NCBI GenBank assembly: GCA_963693285.1
Contig: OY848923.1
Span: 1,465,026 to 1,529,025, forward strand
Length of the DNA: 64,000 bases
Direction of reading: 5' to 3'
From: Xestospongia muta
Taxonomy: Eukaryota; Porifera; Demospongiae; Haplosclerida; Petrosiidae
Positions 32,462-45,400 of this stretch are shown here, one piece after another. The notes below the pieces were generated by a model. That model did not search any database and was not told the origin of the DNA. It saw nothing but the letters and a program-made list of their open reading frames with translations. Each line of letters opens with the position of its first letter. The first letter of the stretch is position 1. The position numbers were made by a program, and so were the translations under genes.

Positions 32462-35198
32462 TTAAAACACTAGTACAGCTTCTTTCTCCAAATCACACAC
32501 CCACACAAATCCATCAAGATCTACAGCAATACCACAAGGAGATTGTAAGTATCCTTCTCCTATATAACTAACTAGTTGACCATCTAGAGAGAACACAGAC
32601 ACACGTGATGCTCCCTTTTCTGTTACATACACATAGTCTCCATTAACACAGATGCCTTGAGGATCTTGTAGTATATGTTGTTCATCTTGCATACCAATAT
32701 AATGTTGAAAAGCACCATTAACATCTAGTACTTGTACTCTATTGGTAGTATCAATAACATACATTCTGTCTTTGTCATCAAAAGCTATATCCATACAGTG
32801 ATTGAAACAACCTGGTTCATTACCAAAACTACCAATTGAGACAATAAAGTCAAGTGTGTTAAGATCATATACTAAAATGTTATTACGACCACTGTTACAT
32901 ATATAGAGGTGGTCTCGATTTATTGCTATCCCACAAGGTCCATCAAACATGTTATGATCAGAGAAGGCGTGAACTCTTTCTCCTGATAAATTATATTTTA
33001 TAACTTTGTTTCGACCATGACAAGATTTGTAGATACTTCCATCAGGACCCACACAAATACTCGACACCTGACGAGGTTTCACTGGTGAAGAACGAAAAGT
33101 GTTACCAATTAATTTTTGAGTTTGTTTATCAAACACTGTAATATCAGTCTTTGTTCCAATATAGACCAACTCTGATGACTTTTCATGACTGGAGGTAGCC
33201 ACTCCCCAACATTTTGATAAGTTACTATTAAAAAAAGTTTGAACTGGTTTCTGCAAGTCACGAGGATGGACAGGAACAAAGAAATGAGTAGGTAGTACTA
33301 TATCATCCACCTGTATTATAAGATTGTATCGTCCTCGAACATTAGGTTGATATGCAATGATATAATAATCTTTGTTTGTCTCAACAAACACTGGTAATAA
33401 ATCAGGAATTGTAGACTGACTAACAAGTCTTCCAAGGGAGCTTAACTTTACAGTAATGTCACTTACTTCACTTTGTGTATGACAATAGATATAATTGATA
33501 CTGTTGAGAGATGGAGACTCTAGTCCAGCTCCACTGAGTATTATATGACTCTTCTCCTGAATTTTTCCAGGTTTGGTGGGTAATAGTGATTGTAAAGTGG
33601 TATGGTTAGGAATACATCTAGTAAGGTGTATTGGAGCTGGTGAGGGCATAGACCAAATTAATTTAAGATTCCTAAGTATTGGCTCAACGTCAGACATCAC
33701 CTTATCTTTGTTTTTTAGGAATAATTCAGGCGATTTTTCCTTAATGATACTGTCTATTGATTGTAATGTTTTCTCAGCTTCATCTAGCAATTTCAAGGGC
33801 ATCTCCTTCTTTTTATCAAGTTCTGCTAACATATCAACTCTTAGTTTATTAGTTTGTTGTACAAGAACTTTTTTATGCTCAGTAAACATAGCAATAGCAG
33901 CCTCAAAGTAACTAGTAATACATTGTACAACTTCATCGCATTCTGTGTTAAGATTTTGTTTGCTTTTGTCAATGCTAGCAATATAGGTATAGATTTCATG
34001 ACAATGTCCTTCGATGCTAAATTTTGGACCTTCAAATTCAGCTTTAAATGCTATAGCAGCTTCTGATATTTGTATTATTTTATGTCTACTGTGACTGGAG
34101 ATACAAGAGCTACATATTAACTTCATACATTGCTCACTCTCACAATAAAACTCTAGAGGCTTATCAGGATGATCACGACAGGGATGAACAATAGGAAGAG
34201 AGGGTTGAGGAGGTGTTTGAGGAACAGTGAGTGTGTTTGCTTGTGGTGCTGTTATTGGAGATGACAATTGTTGTTCGTGGACATTTTTTCTTCGTAATTC
34301 CTATTTTGGGAAATTCAGAAGTAGATCACTTGATTATGACATTAAAACTAAATATAATAAAGCACACAATGATTACCATAATGGATATAGTTAAATTTCA
34401 TTCAATGAAAGGTCAATTAATATTACGTAACTTGTAGTAACAATTATGTGTAGTATTAGCAATTAATGAATATTATTACTGTCTGTGTACTGGAAATTTA
34501 TGTGTATATAAATATATTAATTATTTGTGGGTTTAATTTTGTGGTTTTGAGGATCGACTATGAATATAATTTGCTACTTATTGTTGCTAATATCTATTTG
34601 TTGTAAGTAACCACAAAAATTAATATTAGTTTATAAGATTTGTGGTAAATTAGATACATAGTATTATTGAGACCCACTACCATCCTATAACTATATTTTT
34701 ACTATGTACACTCATTCTACATACGATATCAACATTAAAATAATGAAAAACTAATTTAACTAAAGATTCTGATAATTTAATATAGATTCTTATCTATCAA
34801 AGTCAACTCTACTATATAATAAAAGCAACAATCATTCATTCATGATTGATTCACAGACTTACTATAACAGTTTACTAGGTTATACACTACTCTATTATAT
34901 AATAGTTGAAGAGTACGTTAATACATGGTTGTACCTTGTATCCGTCCATCATTCCAACGATTTCTATTGCAATTGGAAACTCAGGTGTTGATGCGTAAAC
35001 ATCTAATGCAACACGACATTTAGGACACTTTGGATCAACTTTCAAAGAATTTTGAAGACAACGATTGCAGAAAACATGTTGACATGGAAGGGCTCGAGGG
35101 TCTTTATACAATTCAAGACAAATAGCACATAACAAACAGTCTTTTATAGGCAAGAGAATAAGACTTGTATCTGCTGGAGGATCCTGGCAATCAGCCAT
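32462..35198 (-). CDS. T1: RING / B-box / filamin-like / NHL protein (TRIM-NHL type), type A
   Basis: Two exons, RING exon 35198-34935 and main exon 34300-32462, joined in phase 0 (GYK then ELRRKN); 700 residues. Residues 24-61 are a C3HC4 RING (C24, C27, C39, H41, C44, C47, C58, C61), predicted to recruit E2 and give E3 ubiquitin-ligase activity. Residues ~129-161 are a B-box-type zinc finger (DHPDKPLEFYCESEQC, ICSSCISSHSRH), then a helical BBC-like coiled coil (~165-300), a filamin/Ig-like domain (~335-435, INYIYCHTQSEV, VRGRYNLII), and six NHL-type blades to the C-terminus (e.g. FDGPCGIAINRDHLYICNSG, DPQGICVNGDYVYVTEKGAS). NHL propellers of this family bind RNA or protein. The RING start ATG is fixed by conservation of MADCQDPPADTS among copies. 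Substrate unknown. Confidence 0.9.
34301..34934. other. Intron of T1
   Basis: 634-bp AT-rich intron with donor AAG/GTACAA and acceptor AAAATAG. The same intron is recognisable in every type-A copy; part of it (about 34400-34640, with TTTGTGGGTTT and TTTGTGGTTTTGAGGATCGA) is conserved between copies at the level of the flanks but encodes nothing visible. Confidence 0.7.
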
Positions 35199-35240
35199 TT
35201 TAATTTATACAAAGTTTGACAAAAATGTGCTATTTTTGTG

Positions 35241-35260
35241 CACGCCCAATTAAGCATGTG
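35241..35260 (-). promoter_or_regulatory. Conserved upstream element with inverted CCAAT box
   Basis: CACGCCCAATTAAGCATGTG lies 40-60 bp upstream of the RING-exon ATG of T1 and is repeated at the same distance before T3 (one change, 42271), T4 (46140), T5 (48954), T6 (51757), T8 (58726) and T9 (61549). On the coding strand it contains ATTGG (a CCAAT box core). The type-B genes T2 and T7 lack it. Probable core promoter of the type-A genes. Confidence 0.55.
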
Positions 35261-35402
35261 CGCTATACGTGTTCATCATGTTGTATATACTTACAACTTT
35301 CTACAAAATTTCAAAAGTCAAACTAGTACACACATGTACAGAATAAGTATAAAACTAGATGACTTAACAAACACAAAGAAAAATATAAAAATATTGAATT
35401 AA

Positions 35403-38364
35403 TTAAAACACTAGTACAGCTTCTTTCTCCCAGTCACACACCCACACAAATCCATCAATATCTATAGCAATACCACAAGGAGATTGTAAGTATCCTTCTC
35501 CTATATGACTAACTAGTTGACCATCTAGAGAGAAGACAGACACACGTGATGCTCCCTTTTCTGTTACATACACATAGTCTCCATTAACACAGATGCCTCG
35601 AGGATCTTGTAGTATATGTTGTTCATCTTGCATACCAATATAATGTTGAAAAGCACCATTAACATCTAGTACTTGTACTCTATTGCTAGTATCGATAACA
35701 TACATTCTGTCTTTGTCATCAAAAGCTATATCCATACAATGATTAAAACGACCTGGTTCATTACCAAAACTACCAATTGAGACAATAAAGTCAAGTGTGT
35801 TAAGATCATATACTAAAATGTTATTACGACCACTGTTACATATATAGAGGTGGTCTCGATTTATTGCTATCCCACAAGGTCCATCAAACATGTTATGATC
35901 AGAGAAGGCGTGAACTCTTTCTCCTGATAAATTATATTTTATAACTTTGTTTCGACCATGACAAGATTTGTAGATACTTCCATCAGGACCCACACAAATA
36001 CCTGATACCTGACGAAGCTTTGGAGAAGATAAATTAATACCAGATGATTTTCCAATTCTTCCTAGTTTCCCTGTTTGTTTATCAAGAACAACAATATCAG
36101 TCTTTGTTCCAATGTAGAGTAACTCTGAACTATATTCATGACTGGAGGTAGCTACTGCCCAGCATTTTGATAAAGTAGTGCTAAAAGTTTGAACTGGTTT
36201 TTGTAGATGTTTAGGATGAATAGGAATAAAGAAACGAGTAGGTTGTACTGTATTGTCCCCTTCTATTACAAGATTGTACCTTCCACGAACAGTAGGCTGA
36301 TAAGCAATGATATAATAAGATTTTTTTACCTCAACTAATACTGGGAGAAACTCAGGGACAGAAAACTGGTGAATATGTCTTCCTAGGGGACTTAATTTCA
36401 CAGTGACTTGAGCTAGTTCACTTTGTGTGTGACAGTAGATATAGTTGATACTGTGTAGGGAGGGGGATTCTAACCCAGCTCCAAGAAGGTATGTACATTG
36501 CTCTTTTTTGATTTCGCCAGCTTTAGTTGGTAATAGTGCCTGTAAGGTAGTACTGTCTGGTATATATGTGTTGAAGTGTGATGGTAATGTGAAAGAGGCA
36601 GATAGAAAGAAGCTACGATACTTCTTGAGGTTTAGCTCAATATCGTCCATCACCTTGTCTTTATTTTTAAAGAACTCTTGTGGTGATCTTTCATCAACGA
36701 TGCTATCTAGTAATATTAGGGTTTTTTCAGTTTCATTGAGCAATTGAGATGATAAATTTATCATTGTGTTGAGTTTGGATAACTCACTAACCTTTACTTG
36801 GTTAACTTGCTGTACAAGAGCTACTTTCTGCTCAGTAAACATGGCCACTGCAGCATCAAAAAAGGTAGCGATTGATTGAATAGCTTTGTCACAGCTTTCA
36901 TTAAGACTCTGTTTAGTTTCATTAACTTTAGCAATATAGCTACGAATTTGCTGACATTGTCCTTCAATACTAACTTTGGGACCTTCAAATTCATCTTTAA
37001 AAGTTTCGGCAGCTTCTGATGCAGCTGTTAATTTATGTCCACTGGCACTGTGGCTGGAGACACATTGTGAGCACACAAGTTTCAAACATCTTTCATTCTC
37101 ACAGTAAAGGTCTAATGGCATATTGGGATGAGCATCACACATGTAGGTAACTGGAAGAGAGGACTCAAGTACATTTGGTTTCTCTGTTGATTCTGTTGGC
37201 TCAGTCATGGGAACAGAGTTTGATCTTTTAAGTACATTTCTTTCTCGCCTCGTGATCAATGCCTATATATATATATATTTAAAAAGAAATATTATTACAT
37301 AGCAATGTAAACATCATTCATTGTACAAATGCACATACGATTTGAATGTATTATACCGGTATAAAAATGTATTATATATAAAATTTGATCAAAAAGGGAG
37401 TTTTTAATGATTAGAGTTTGACGTACATCTCCTACCCATGGGTATGATAACAGTAGTAACAAACATTGTACATATTAATTGAGCAATTGTGGATCATGAA
37501 ATATGCGTATATAACTACAATAACAGACTATATGAAGTAACTACATTCTAGTAAGTCATACAGCTGTGGCTTACACAACACAATATCTAGTGTAAATGCC
37601 CACACATATACACTCTTATATATATATATGACATTCATATGTTTATACTTAAACACTATATGATGTGTTATAGTAGTAGAGTAATAATATTGAACAATGA
37701 GGGGTTTTTTAGATTAAATGCATGCATATTACTGCTGTTAAATTAAAATAGCTCTAATTATTATTATAATAGAACAACAACAAATTAGTTGATGAAATTT
37801 GATGTAAACATAACCATGGATATTATAGACTAGTATACTATAGTCTATAATATCCATGACATAACACTGTTTTGATTACTAGTATCCTATGGAATGTAAT
37901 ATTTTACATAGAATCTTTTCTTTGTCTAAAAATAACAGTAAATTCAAACATTTGATAAACAGTCAATTTCATATGACATGAGTTAGTATGTTTACTATCA
38001 GTTTACTCCAACTAACAGTTTGAGAAATTTTAATTTTTTTAATAGAGTAAAAATTAAATTAAGTGACAACATTGTCATACGATTGATAGATTAGATTTAA
38101 AGTCAATAATTTACATACCACATTAACACCTTCCATTACTCTCTTAATTTGAAATGCACCTGGAAAATCAGTAATATTTGACAAATCGTATCGACATTCA
38201 GGACATTTTGGGTCAGCTGTTGAGATCACACTTTGTAGACATTTATTGCAGAAAACATGCTGACATGGAAGAGCTCGAGGATCATTGTAAATTTCCAGGC
38301 AAACAGCACATTGTAGGGTGTCTTTTACGGGTGAGAGGGTGTCTGCTTTTTCAAAACCGTCCAT
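35403..38364 (-). CDS. T2: TRIM-NHL type B
   Basis: RING exon 38364-38119 (246 bp, MDGFEKADTLSPVKD; C3HC4 with CAVCLEIYNDPRALPCQHVF) and main exon 37262-35403, phase 0; 701 residues. The B-box region has an extra basic start (LITRRERNVLKRSNS) and reads AHPNMPLDLYCENERCLKLV. The coiled coil and filamin-like domain are clearly different from type A (for example SELAQVTVKLSPLGRHIHQF), but from about RQVSGICVGPDGSIYKS to the C-terminus it is almost identical to T1, also at DNA level. A longer linker (GKLGRIGKSSGINLSSP) lies before the NHL blades. The intron is 856 bp and carries a perfect palindrome at 37815-37858. No CCAAT block as in type A. Confidence 0.9.
37815..37858. repeat. Perfect palindrome in T2 intron
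   Basis: 18-bp arms (CATGGATATTATAGACTA and its complement) around 8 bases. The same structure is kept at 54246-54289 in T7. Confidence 0.85.
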
Positions 38365-38532
38365 TTCCTAAAGCTGTCGTTTCACGTATCGTCAGTAGGC
38401 GTGACGGGATACTAACACGCAAGATCCCAATTATTAACCCTTTAATGATTATAACCGTTTACAGCTATTATACTGTTGCAAATCCACACCACGTGATCAA
38501 CATGCTTGTTTAAAAGTAGATTGAATTTCTGG

Positions 38533-38681
38533 GGAAGTGATAAAAGCCGGAATTGAAATATGGAAAGGAAAGGAATGGAAAGGGAAAGGAAATAATATTC
38601 ATGAGAGTTAGGGTTTAGGGTTTCGTTTCCGTTTCGTTTCGTTTCATTTCCGTATTTCAATTCCAGCTTTTATCACTTACC
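38533..38681. mobile_element. MITE with 10-bp target duplication and telomere-like core
   Basis: Flanked by GAATTTCTGG on both sides (38523-38532, 38682-38691). Termini GGAAGTGATAAAAGCCGG and the complement of GGTAAGTGATAAAAGCTGG form imperfect inverted repeats extending into GGAAA/TTTCC-rich arms. The centre reads GTTAGGGTTTAGGGTTT. A 9-10-bp duplication fits Mutator-like elements. Confidence 0.7.
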
Positions 38682-38691
38682 GAATTTCTGG

Positions 38692-39667
38692 TAAAGATAA
38701 TTATAGGATCCTTTTGAAGTTCTGTGTTTTACTATAATTCTTAGTTCTGGAGCACTCAAATTTAAATCGAGGAGATTTTCAAAAATAAGTATCTCCTTCG
38801 AATTAGTCTGATTGGTTTATTGTGACTTATGGGTGTGGCTCCAGTAGTAATAATTGATATGTAGATATACTTAAACTCCCCCATCACTGATGAAGATAAT
38901 CCTTTAATTAACAATAATTTATGCAGTATTATTAGTGAAATTGATTTCACTAAATGCCAGAAAGCATGGACACAGATTGAGAAGAACAGCACACTTTAAG
39001 TATTCTTTTAATAAGAATACTAGTTAGATAAGAAGACTAATTAGTTAGTTAATTAATCAGTTATTTTAACTTTTAACCAAAAAAAACAATTATTTTATTA
39101 TAATTGTAGTGCAATTTTTGTATTAACTTGAATAATTTCTTAAGGTTTGGATGGAGATAATTAATGTTGCAACAACACTAATTATAATATATATTTTAAT
39201 TAAGGATTTACTAAATTGGCTTATTACTTTTAACTAAGGATTCACTAAATAAGGTTATGGTGTAGTCATTGCAAGTCTTACATGTGTCACTGTAGATATG
39301 TACACCAGAATCTGATCAGAGTATTAAAGTCTATTCTCAAAGGCTTAGCCAATAACTATTCAATATAATATTATAATATAAATGATGAGTCTAGGTAGCT
39401 CACAGTGAATGTTGTACTTTAATGTAAAATAAATACTATACCCTTAACTTTGGAACTTAATTGTGTTAATTTCACATAAGGTTATGGTGTTTCTCCGATG
39501 GCTACCTAGACATGCTTGTAATATTAATTAAATAGAATAATAGGTAAAAAATCCCCATACTAAATTACATATAAAAATTACATATACATATAAAAATAAC
39601 AGTAGAAACAAGCTAAGAATCAATGACATTTTAGTATTACAAATTAAAACAAGTGCTTAAAACCTAG
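38692..39667. other. T3-T2 intergenic region
   Basis: AT-rich, no exon recognised. A short minus-strand frame (38762-38992) has no domain. Nearly the same sequence occurs at 55123-56090 between T8 and T7, so the high similarity reflects recent duplication rather than coding constraint. Confidence 0.6.
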
Positions 39668-42228
39668 CTAAAACACTAGAACAGCTTCTTTCTCCCAGTC
39701 ACACGCCCACACAAATCCATCAAGATCTACAGCAATACCACAAGGAGATTGTAAGTATCCTTCTCCTATATAACTAACTAGTTGACCATCTAGAGAGAAC
39801 ACAGACACACGTGATGCTCCCTTTTCTGTTACATACACATAGTCTCCATTAACACAGATGCCTCGAGGATCTTTTAGTATATGTTGTTCATCTTGCATAC
39901 CAATATAATGTTGAAAAGCACCATTAACAGCTAGTACTTGTACTCTATTGCTAGTATCGATAACATACATTCTGTCTTTGTCATCAAAAGTTATATCCAT
40001 ACAGTGATTAAAACGACCTGGTTCATTACCAAAACTACCAATCGAGACAATAAAGTCAAGTGTGTTAAGATCATATACTAAAATGTTATTACGACCACTG
40101 TTACATATATAGAGGTGGTCTCGATTTATTGCTATCCCACAAGGTCCATCAAACATGCTATGATCAGAGAAGGCATGAACTCTTTCTCCTGATAAATTAT
40201 ATTTTATAACTTTGTTTCGACCATGACAAGATTTATAGATACTTCCATCAGGACCCACACAAATACCTGATACCTGACGAGGTTTCACCGATGAAGAACG
40301 AAAAGTGTTACCAATTAATTTTTGAGTTTGTTTATCAAACATTGTAATATCGGTCTTTGTTCCAATGTAGACCAACTCTGATGACTTTTCATGACTGGAG
40401 GTAGCCACTCCCCAACATTTTGATAAATTATTATTAATAAAAGTTTGAACTGGTTTCTGTAAGTCACGAGGATGGACAGGAACAAAGAAACAAGTAGGTA
40501 GTACTATATCATCCCCCATTATTATAAGATTGTATCGTCCTCGAACGTTAGGTTGATATTCAATGACATAATAATCTTTGTTTGTCTCAACAAACACTGG
40601 TAATAACTCAGGAATTGTAGACTGACTAACAAGTCTTCCAAGGGAGCTTAACTTTACAGTAATGTCAGTTACTTCACTTTGTGTATGACAATAGATATAA
40701 TTGATACTGTTGAGAGATGGAGACTCTAGTCCAGCTCCAGAGAGTACTATATGACTCTTCTCTTGATGATACTTTCCTTAATGATACTGTCTATTGATTG
40801 TAATGTTTTCTCAGCTTCAGCTAGCAATTTCAAGGGCATCTCCTTCTTTTTATCAAGTTCTGCTAACTTATCAACTCTTAGTTGATTAGTTTGTTGTACA
40901 AGAACTTTTTTTGCTCACTAATCATAGCAATAGCGGCCTCAAAGTAATTAGTAATACATTGTACAGCTTCATCACATTCTGTGTCAAAGTTTTGTTTGGT
41001 TTAATCAATGTTAGCAATATAGGTATGGATTTCATGACAATGTCTTTCGATGCTAAATTTTGGACCTTCAAATTCAGCTTTAAGTGCTACAGCAGCTTCT
41101 GATATTTGTGTTATTTTATGTCTACTGTGACTGGAGATACAAGAGCTGCATATTAACTTCATACATTGCTCACTCTCACAATAAAACTCTAGAGGCTTAT
41201 CAGGATGATCACGACAGGGATAAACAATAGGAAGAGAGGGTTGAGGAGGTGTTTGAGGAACAGTGGTGCTGTTATTGGAGATGACAATTGTTGTTCGTGG
41301 ACATTTTTTCTTTGTAATTCCTATTTTGGGAAATTCAGAAGTAGATCACTTGATTATGACATTAAAACTAAATATAATAAAGCACAAAGTGATTACCATA
41401 ATGGATATAGTTAAATTTCATTCAATGAAAGGTCAATTAATATTACGTAACTTGTAGTAACAATTATGTGTAGTATTAGTAATTAATGAATATTATTACT
41501 GTCTGTGTACTGGAAATTTATGTGTATATAAATATATTAATTATTTGTGGGTTTTATTTTGTGGTTTTGAGGATCGACTATGAATATAATTTGTTACTTA
41601 TTGTTGCTAATATTTATTTTTTGTAAGTAACCACGAAAATTAATATTAGTTTATAAGATTTGTGGTAAATTGTATACTTAGTATTACTGAGATCCACTAC
41701 CATCCTGTAACTATATTTTTACTATGTACACTCATTCTACATACAATATCAACATTAAAATAATGAAAAACTAATTTAACTAAAGATTCTGATAATTTAA
41801 ATTAGATTCTTTTCTATCAAAGTCAACTCTACTATATCATAAAAGCAACAATCATTCATTCATTCCTGATTCACAGACTCACTATAACAGTTTACTAGGT
41901 CATACACTACGTATATATACTCCAATATATACAATAGTTGAAGAGTAAGTTAATACATGGTTGTACCTTGTATCCGTCCATCATTCCAACGATTTCTATT
42001 GCAATTGGAAACTCAGGTGTTGATGCGTAAACATCTAATTCAACACGACATTTAGGACACTTTGGATCAACTTTCAAAGAATTTTGAAGACAACGATTAC
42101 AGAAAACATGTTGACATGGAAGAGCTCGAGGGTCTTTATACAAGTCAAGACAAATAGCACATAACAAACATATATATAGCCAAGAGAATAAGACTTGTAT
42201 CTGCTGGAGGATCCTGGCAATCAGGCAT
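39668..42228 (-). pseudogene. T3: broken TRIM-NHL type A
   Basis: The NHL and most of the filamin-like part are open (40597-39668), but the N-terminal half is wrecked. About 200 bp are missing at about 40765 (between the regions encoding KIQEKSHI and SIIKEKS in T1), one or more bases are lost near 40912, and the codon in the ID-TKQNF segment (about 41000) has become TAA. The RING exon 42228-41967 has a 2-nt deletion near 42170 before the first RING cysteine, and its start reads MPDCQDPPADTS. The upstream element also carries a mutation (CACGCTCAATT). Confidence 0.88.
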
Positions 42229-42434
42229 TTTAATTTATACAAGGTTTGACAAAATGGTGCTACTTTCGTACACGCTCAATTAAGCATGTGCTGTATGCTT
42301 GTTCAGCATGTTGGATATATTTACAACTTTCTACAAAATTTCAAAAGTCAAACTAGTACAAACATGTACAGACACTATGTATAAAACTAGATGACTTGAC
42401 AAACAAAAAGAAAAATATAAAAATATTGAATTAA

Positions 42435-45400
42435 CTAAAACACTAGTACAGCTTCTTTCTCCCAGTCACACACCCACACAAATCCATCAAGATCTACAGC
42501 AATACCACAAGGAGATTGTAAGTATCCTTCTCCTATATGACTAACTAGTTGACCATCTAAAGAGAAGACAGACACACGTGATGCTCCCTTTTCTGTTACA
42601 TAAACATAGTCTCCATTAACACAGATGCCTCGAGGATCTTGTAGTATATGTTGTTCATCTTGTATACCAATATAATGTTGAAAAGCACCATTAACAGCTA
42701 GTACTTGTACTCTATTGCTAGTATCGATAACATACATTCTGTCTTTGTCATCAAAAGTTATATCCATACAGTGATTAAAACGACCTGGTTCATTACCAAA
42801 ACTACCAATCGAGACAATAAAGTCAAGTGTGTTAAGATCATATACTAAAATGTTATTACGACCACTGTTACATATATAGAGGTGGTCTCGATTTATTGCT
42901 ATCCCACAAGGTCCATCAAACATGCTATGATCAGAGAAGGCATGAACTCTTTCTCCCAATAAATTATATTTTATAACTTTGTTTCGACCATGACAAGATT
43001 TGTAGATACTTCCATCAGAACCCACACAAATACTTGACACCTGACGAGGTTTCACTGGTGAAGAACGGAAAGTGTTCCCAATTAGTTTTTGAGATTGTTT
43101 ATCAAACACTGTAATATCAGTCTTTGTTCCAATGTAGACTAACTCTGATGACTTTTCATGACTGGAGGTAGCCACTCCCCAACATTTTGATAAGTTACTA
43201 TTAATAAAAGTTTGAACTGGTTTCTGTAAGTCACGAGGATGGACAGGAACAAAGAAACAAGTAGGTAGTACTATATCATCCACCTGTATTATAAGATTGT
43301 ATCGTCCTCGAACATTAGGTTGATAAGCAATGATATAATAATCCTTGTTTGTTTCAACAAACACTGGTAATAACTCAGGAATTGCAGACTGTCTAACAAA
43401 TCTTCCAAGGGAGATTAACTTTACAGTAATGTCAGTTACTTCACTTTGTGTATGACAATAGATATAATTGATACTGTTGAGAGATGGAGACTCTAGTCCA
43501 GCTCCGGAGAGTATTATATGACTCTTCTCCTGAATTTTTCCAGGTTTGGTGGGTAATAGTGATTGTAAAGTGGTACGGCTAGGAATACATCTAGTAAGGT
43601 GTATTGGAGCAGGTGGGGGCATAGACCAAATTAATTTGAGATTCCTAAGTATTGGCTCAACATCAGACATCACTTTATCTTTGTTTATGAGGAATAATTC
43701 AGGTGATTCTTCCTTAATGATACTGTCTATTGATTGTAATGTTTTCTCAGCTTCAGCTAGCAATTTCAAGGGCATCTCCTTCTTTTTATCAAGTTCTGCT
43801 AACATATCAGCTCTTAGTTTATTAGTTTGTTGTACAAGAATTTTTTTTTGCTCAGTAATCATAGCAATAGTAGCGTCAGAGAAGTAAGTAATACATTGAA
43901 CAGCTTCATCGCATTCTGTGTCAAAGTTTTGTTTGCTTTCATCAACACTAGCAATATAGGTATAGATTTCATGACAATGTCCTTCGATGCTAAATTTTGG
44001 ACCTTCAAATTCAGCTTTAAATGCTATAGCAGCTTCTGATATTTGTGTTATTTTATGTCTACTGTGACTGGAGATACAAGAGCTACATATTAACTTCATA
44101 CATTGCTCGCTCTCACAATAAAACTCTAGAGGCTTATCAGGATGATCAGGACAAGGGTAAACAATAGGAAGAGAGGGTTGAGGTGTTTGAGGAACAGTGA
44201 GTGTGTTTGCTTGTGGTGCTGTTATTGGAGATAACAATTGTTGTTCATGGACACTTTTTCTTCGTAATTCCTATTTTGGGAAATTCAGAAGTAGATCACT
44301 TGATTATGACATTAAAACACAATATAATAAAGCATATAATGATTACCATAATGGATATAGTTAAATTTCCTTCATTGAAAGGTCAGTTAATATAATGTAA
44401 CTTGTAGTAACAACTAATATGAAATGCACTAAAATGCACTAAAGTGCTTAATCTTGCTGCGGTGGGCAGTGTAGATCTATACTGCAGAGTGCATGTACAT
44501 TTAACATTCCATAAGCTTAAAGGTATGGTAAATTATTAATGGCTCAGCTTACTCTGACAATAGTCAACTTACTGGCCAATTTGCAAACTAATTGACCATA
44601 AGGCACTACCAAGCAAATTTCTTTATTCTGTGGTATACGTCACTTGAGAAGGCTAATTAGCCTTCTCAAGTGATGTATACCACAGAATACAGACAAGAGA
44701 TATCTCACATGATGTGTAAGATCATTTAATCATTGATGACTTAGCATTTCTCTTCAATTAAAGGGAAAAAGCTTTGCCGTTTAGTGTGTCTACTGGGTAC
44801 TTTGCACTCTAATTGACAAAAGGTCCAATACTTTCCAACTTCTTAGTAAAAGTTAGTGATTCTCCAATGACAGCTATGGTGCTAGTATTTTTAGTTCACG
44901 CTCAATGTATCAACAAAGATAACTGCCAAAAGTTAGTAAAACTGTCATAACTTTCCAAAGAAGTATTTTTGCAAAATTTCTCACATTAAAAAGTTGGAAA
45001 ATGTCATAAGCTGTATGCATGAGGTTTTTATTGAATTCTTGAGTCTCCACTGAAAGCTGTGCTTTTTTTCAAAGGTTTTTCAGACTTTTAAAGCTTTTTG
45101 TTCGTTTGACACTCCTTTTAGCAGTATTCTTAAGTACAGAAGTTTTGCTACCGTCCACTATAGTTTGGTGGCTACCAGTGCCGTGTTTGCCAAGTTAAAG
45201 CAGTTCAAACCCATTTGCCCGGGTAACAGACACACACACACACACACACTGACAGACTAGAGTACTCTTGCTATGTGCCCAAGCACAGCAAGGTTAATAA
45301 TTCACACACAATGTAACATCTGGTATCTCCACATAAGTGTAGTATTAGCAGTTAATGAATATTATTACTGTAAGCAGAAATTTTTTTGTATAAATATATT

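Noticed and set aside
33573..33911. Plus-strand open frames opposite the T-gene coiled coils (also 43546, 47414, 50222, 57199, 59999, 62824)
   Set aside because: They recur at the same place in each copy, antisense to conserved RING/B-box/NHL exons; shadow frames without domain or splice context.
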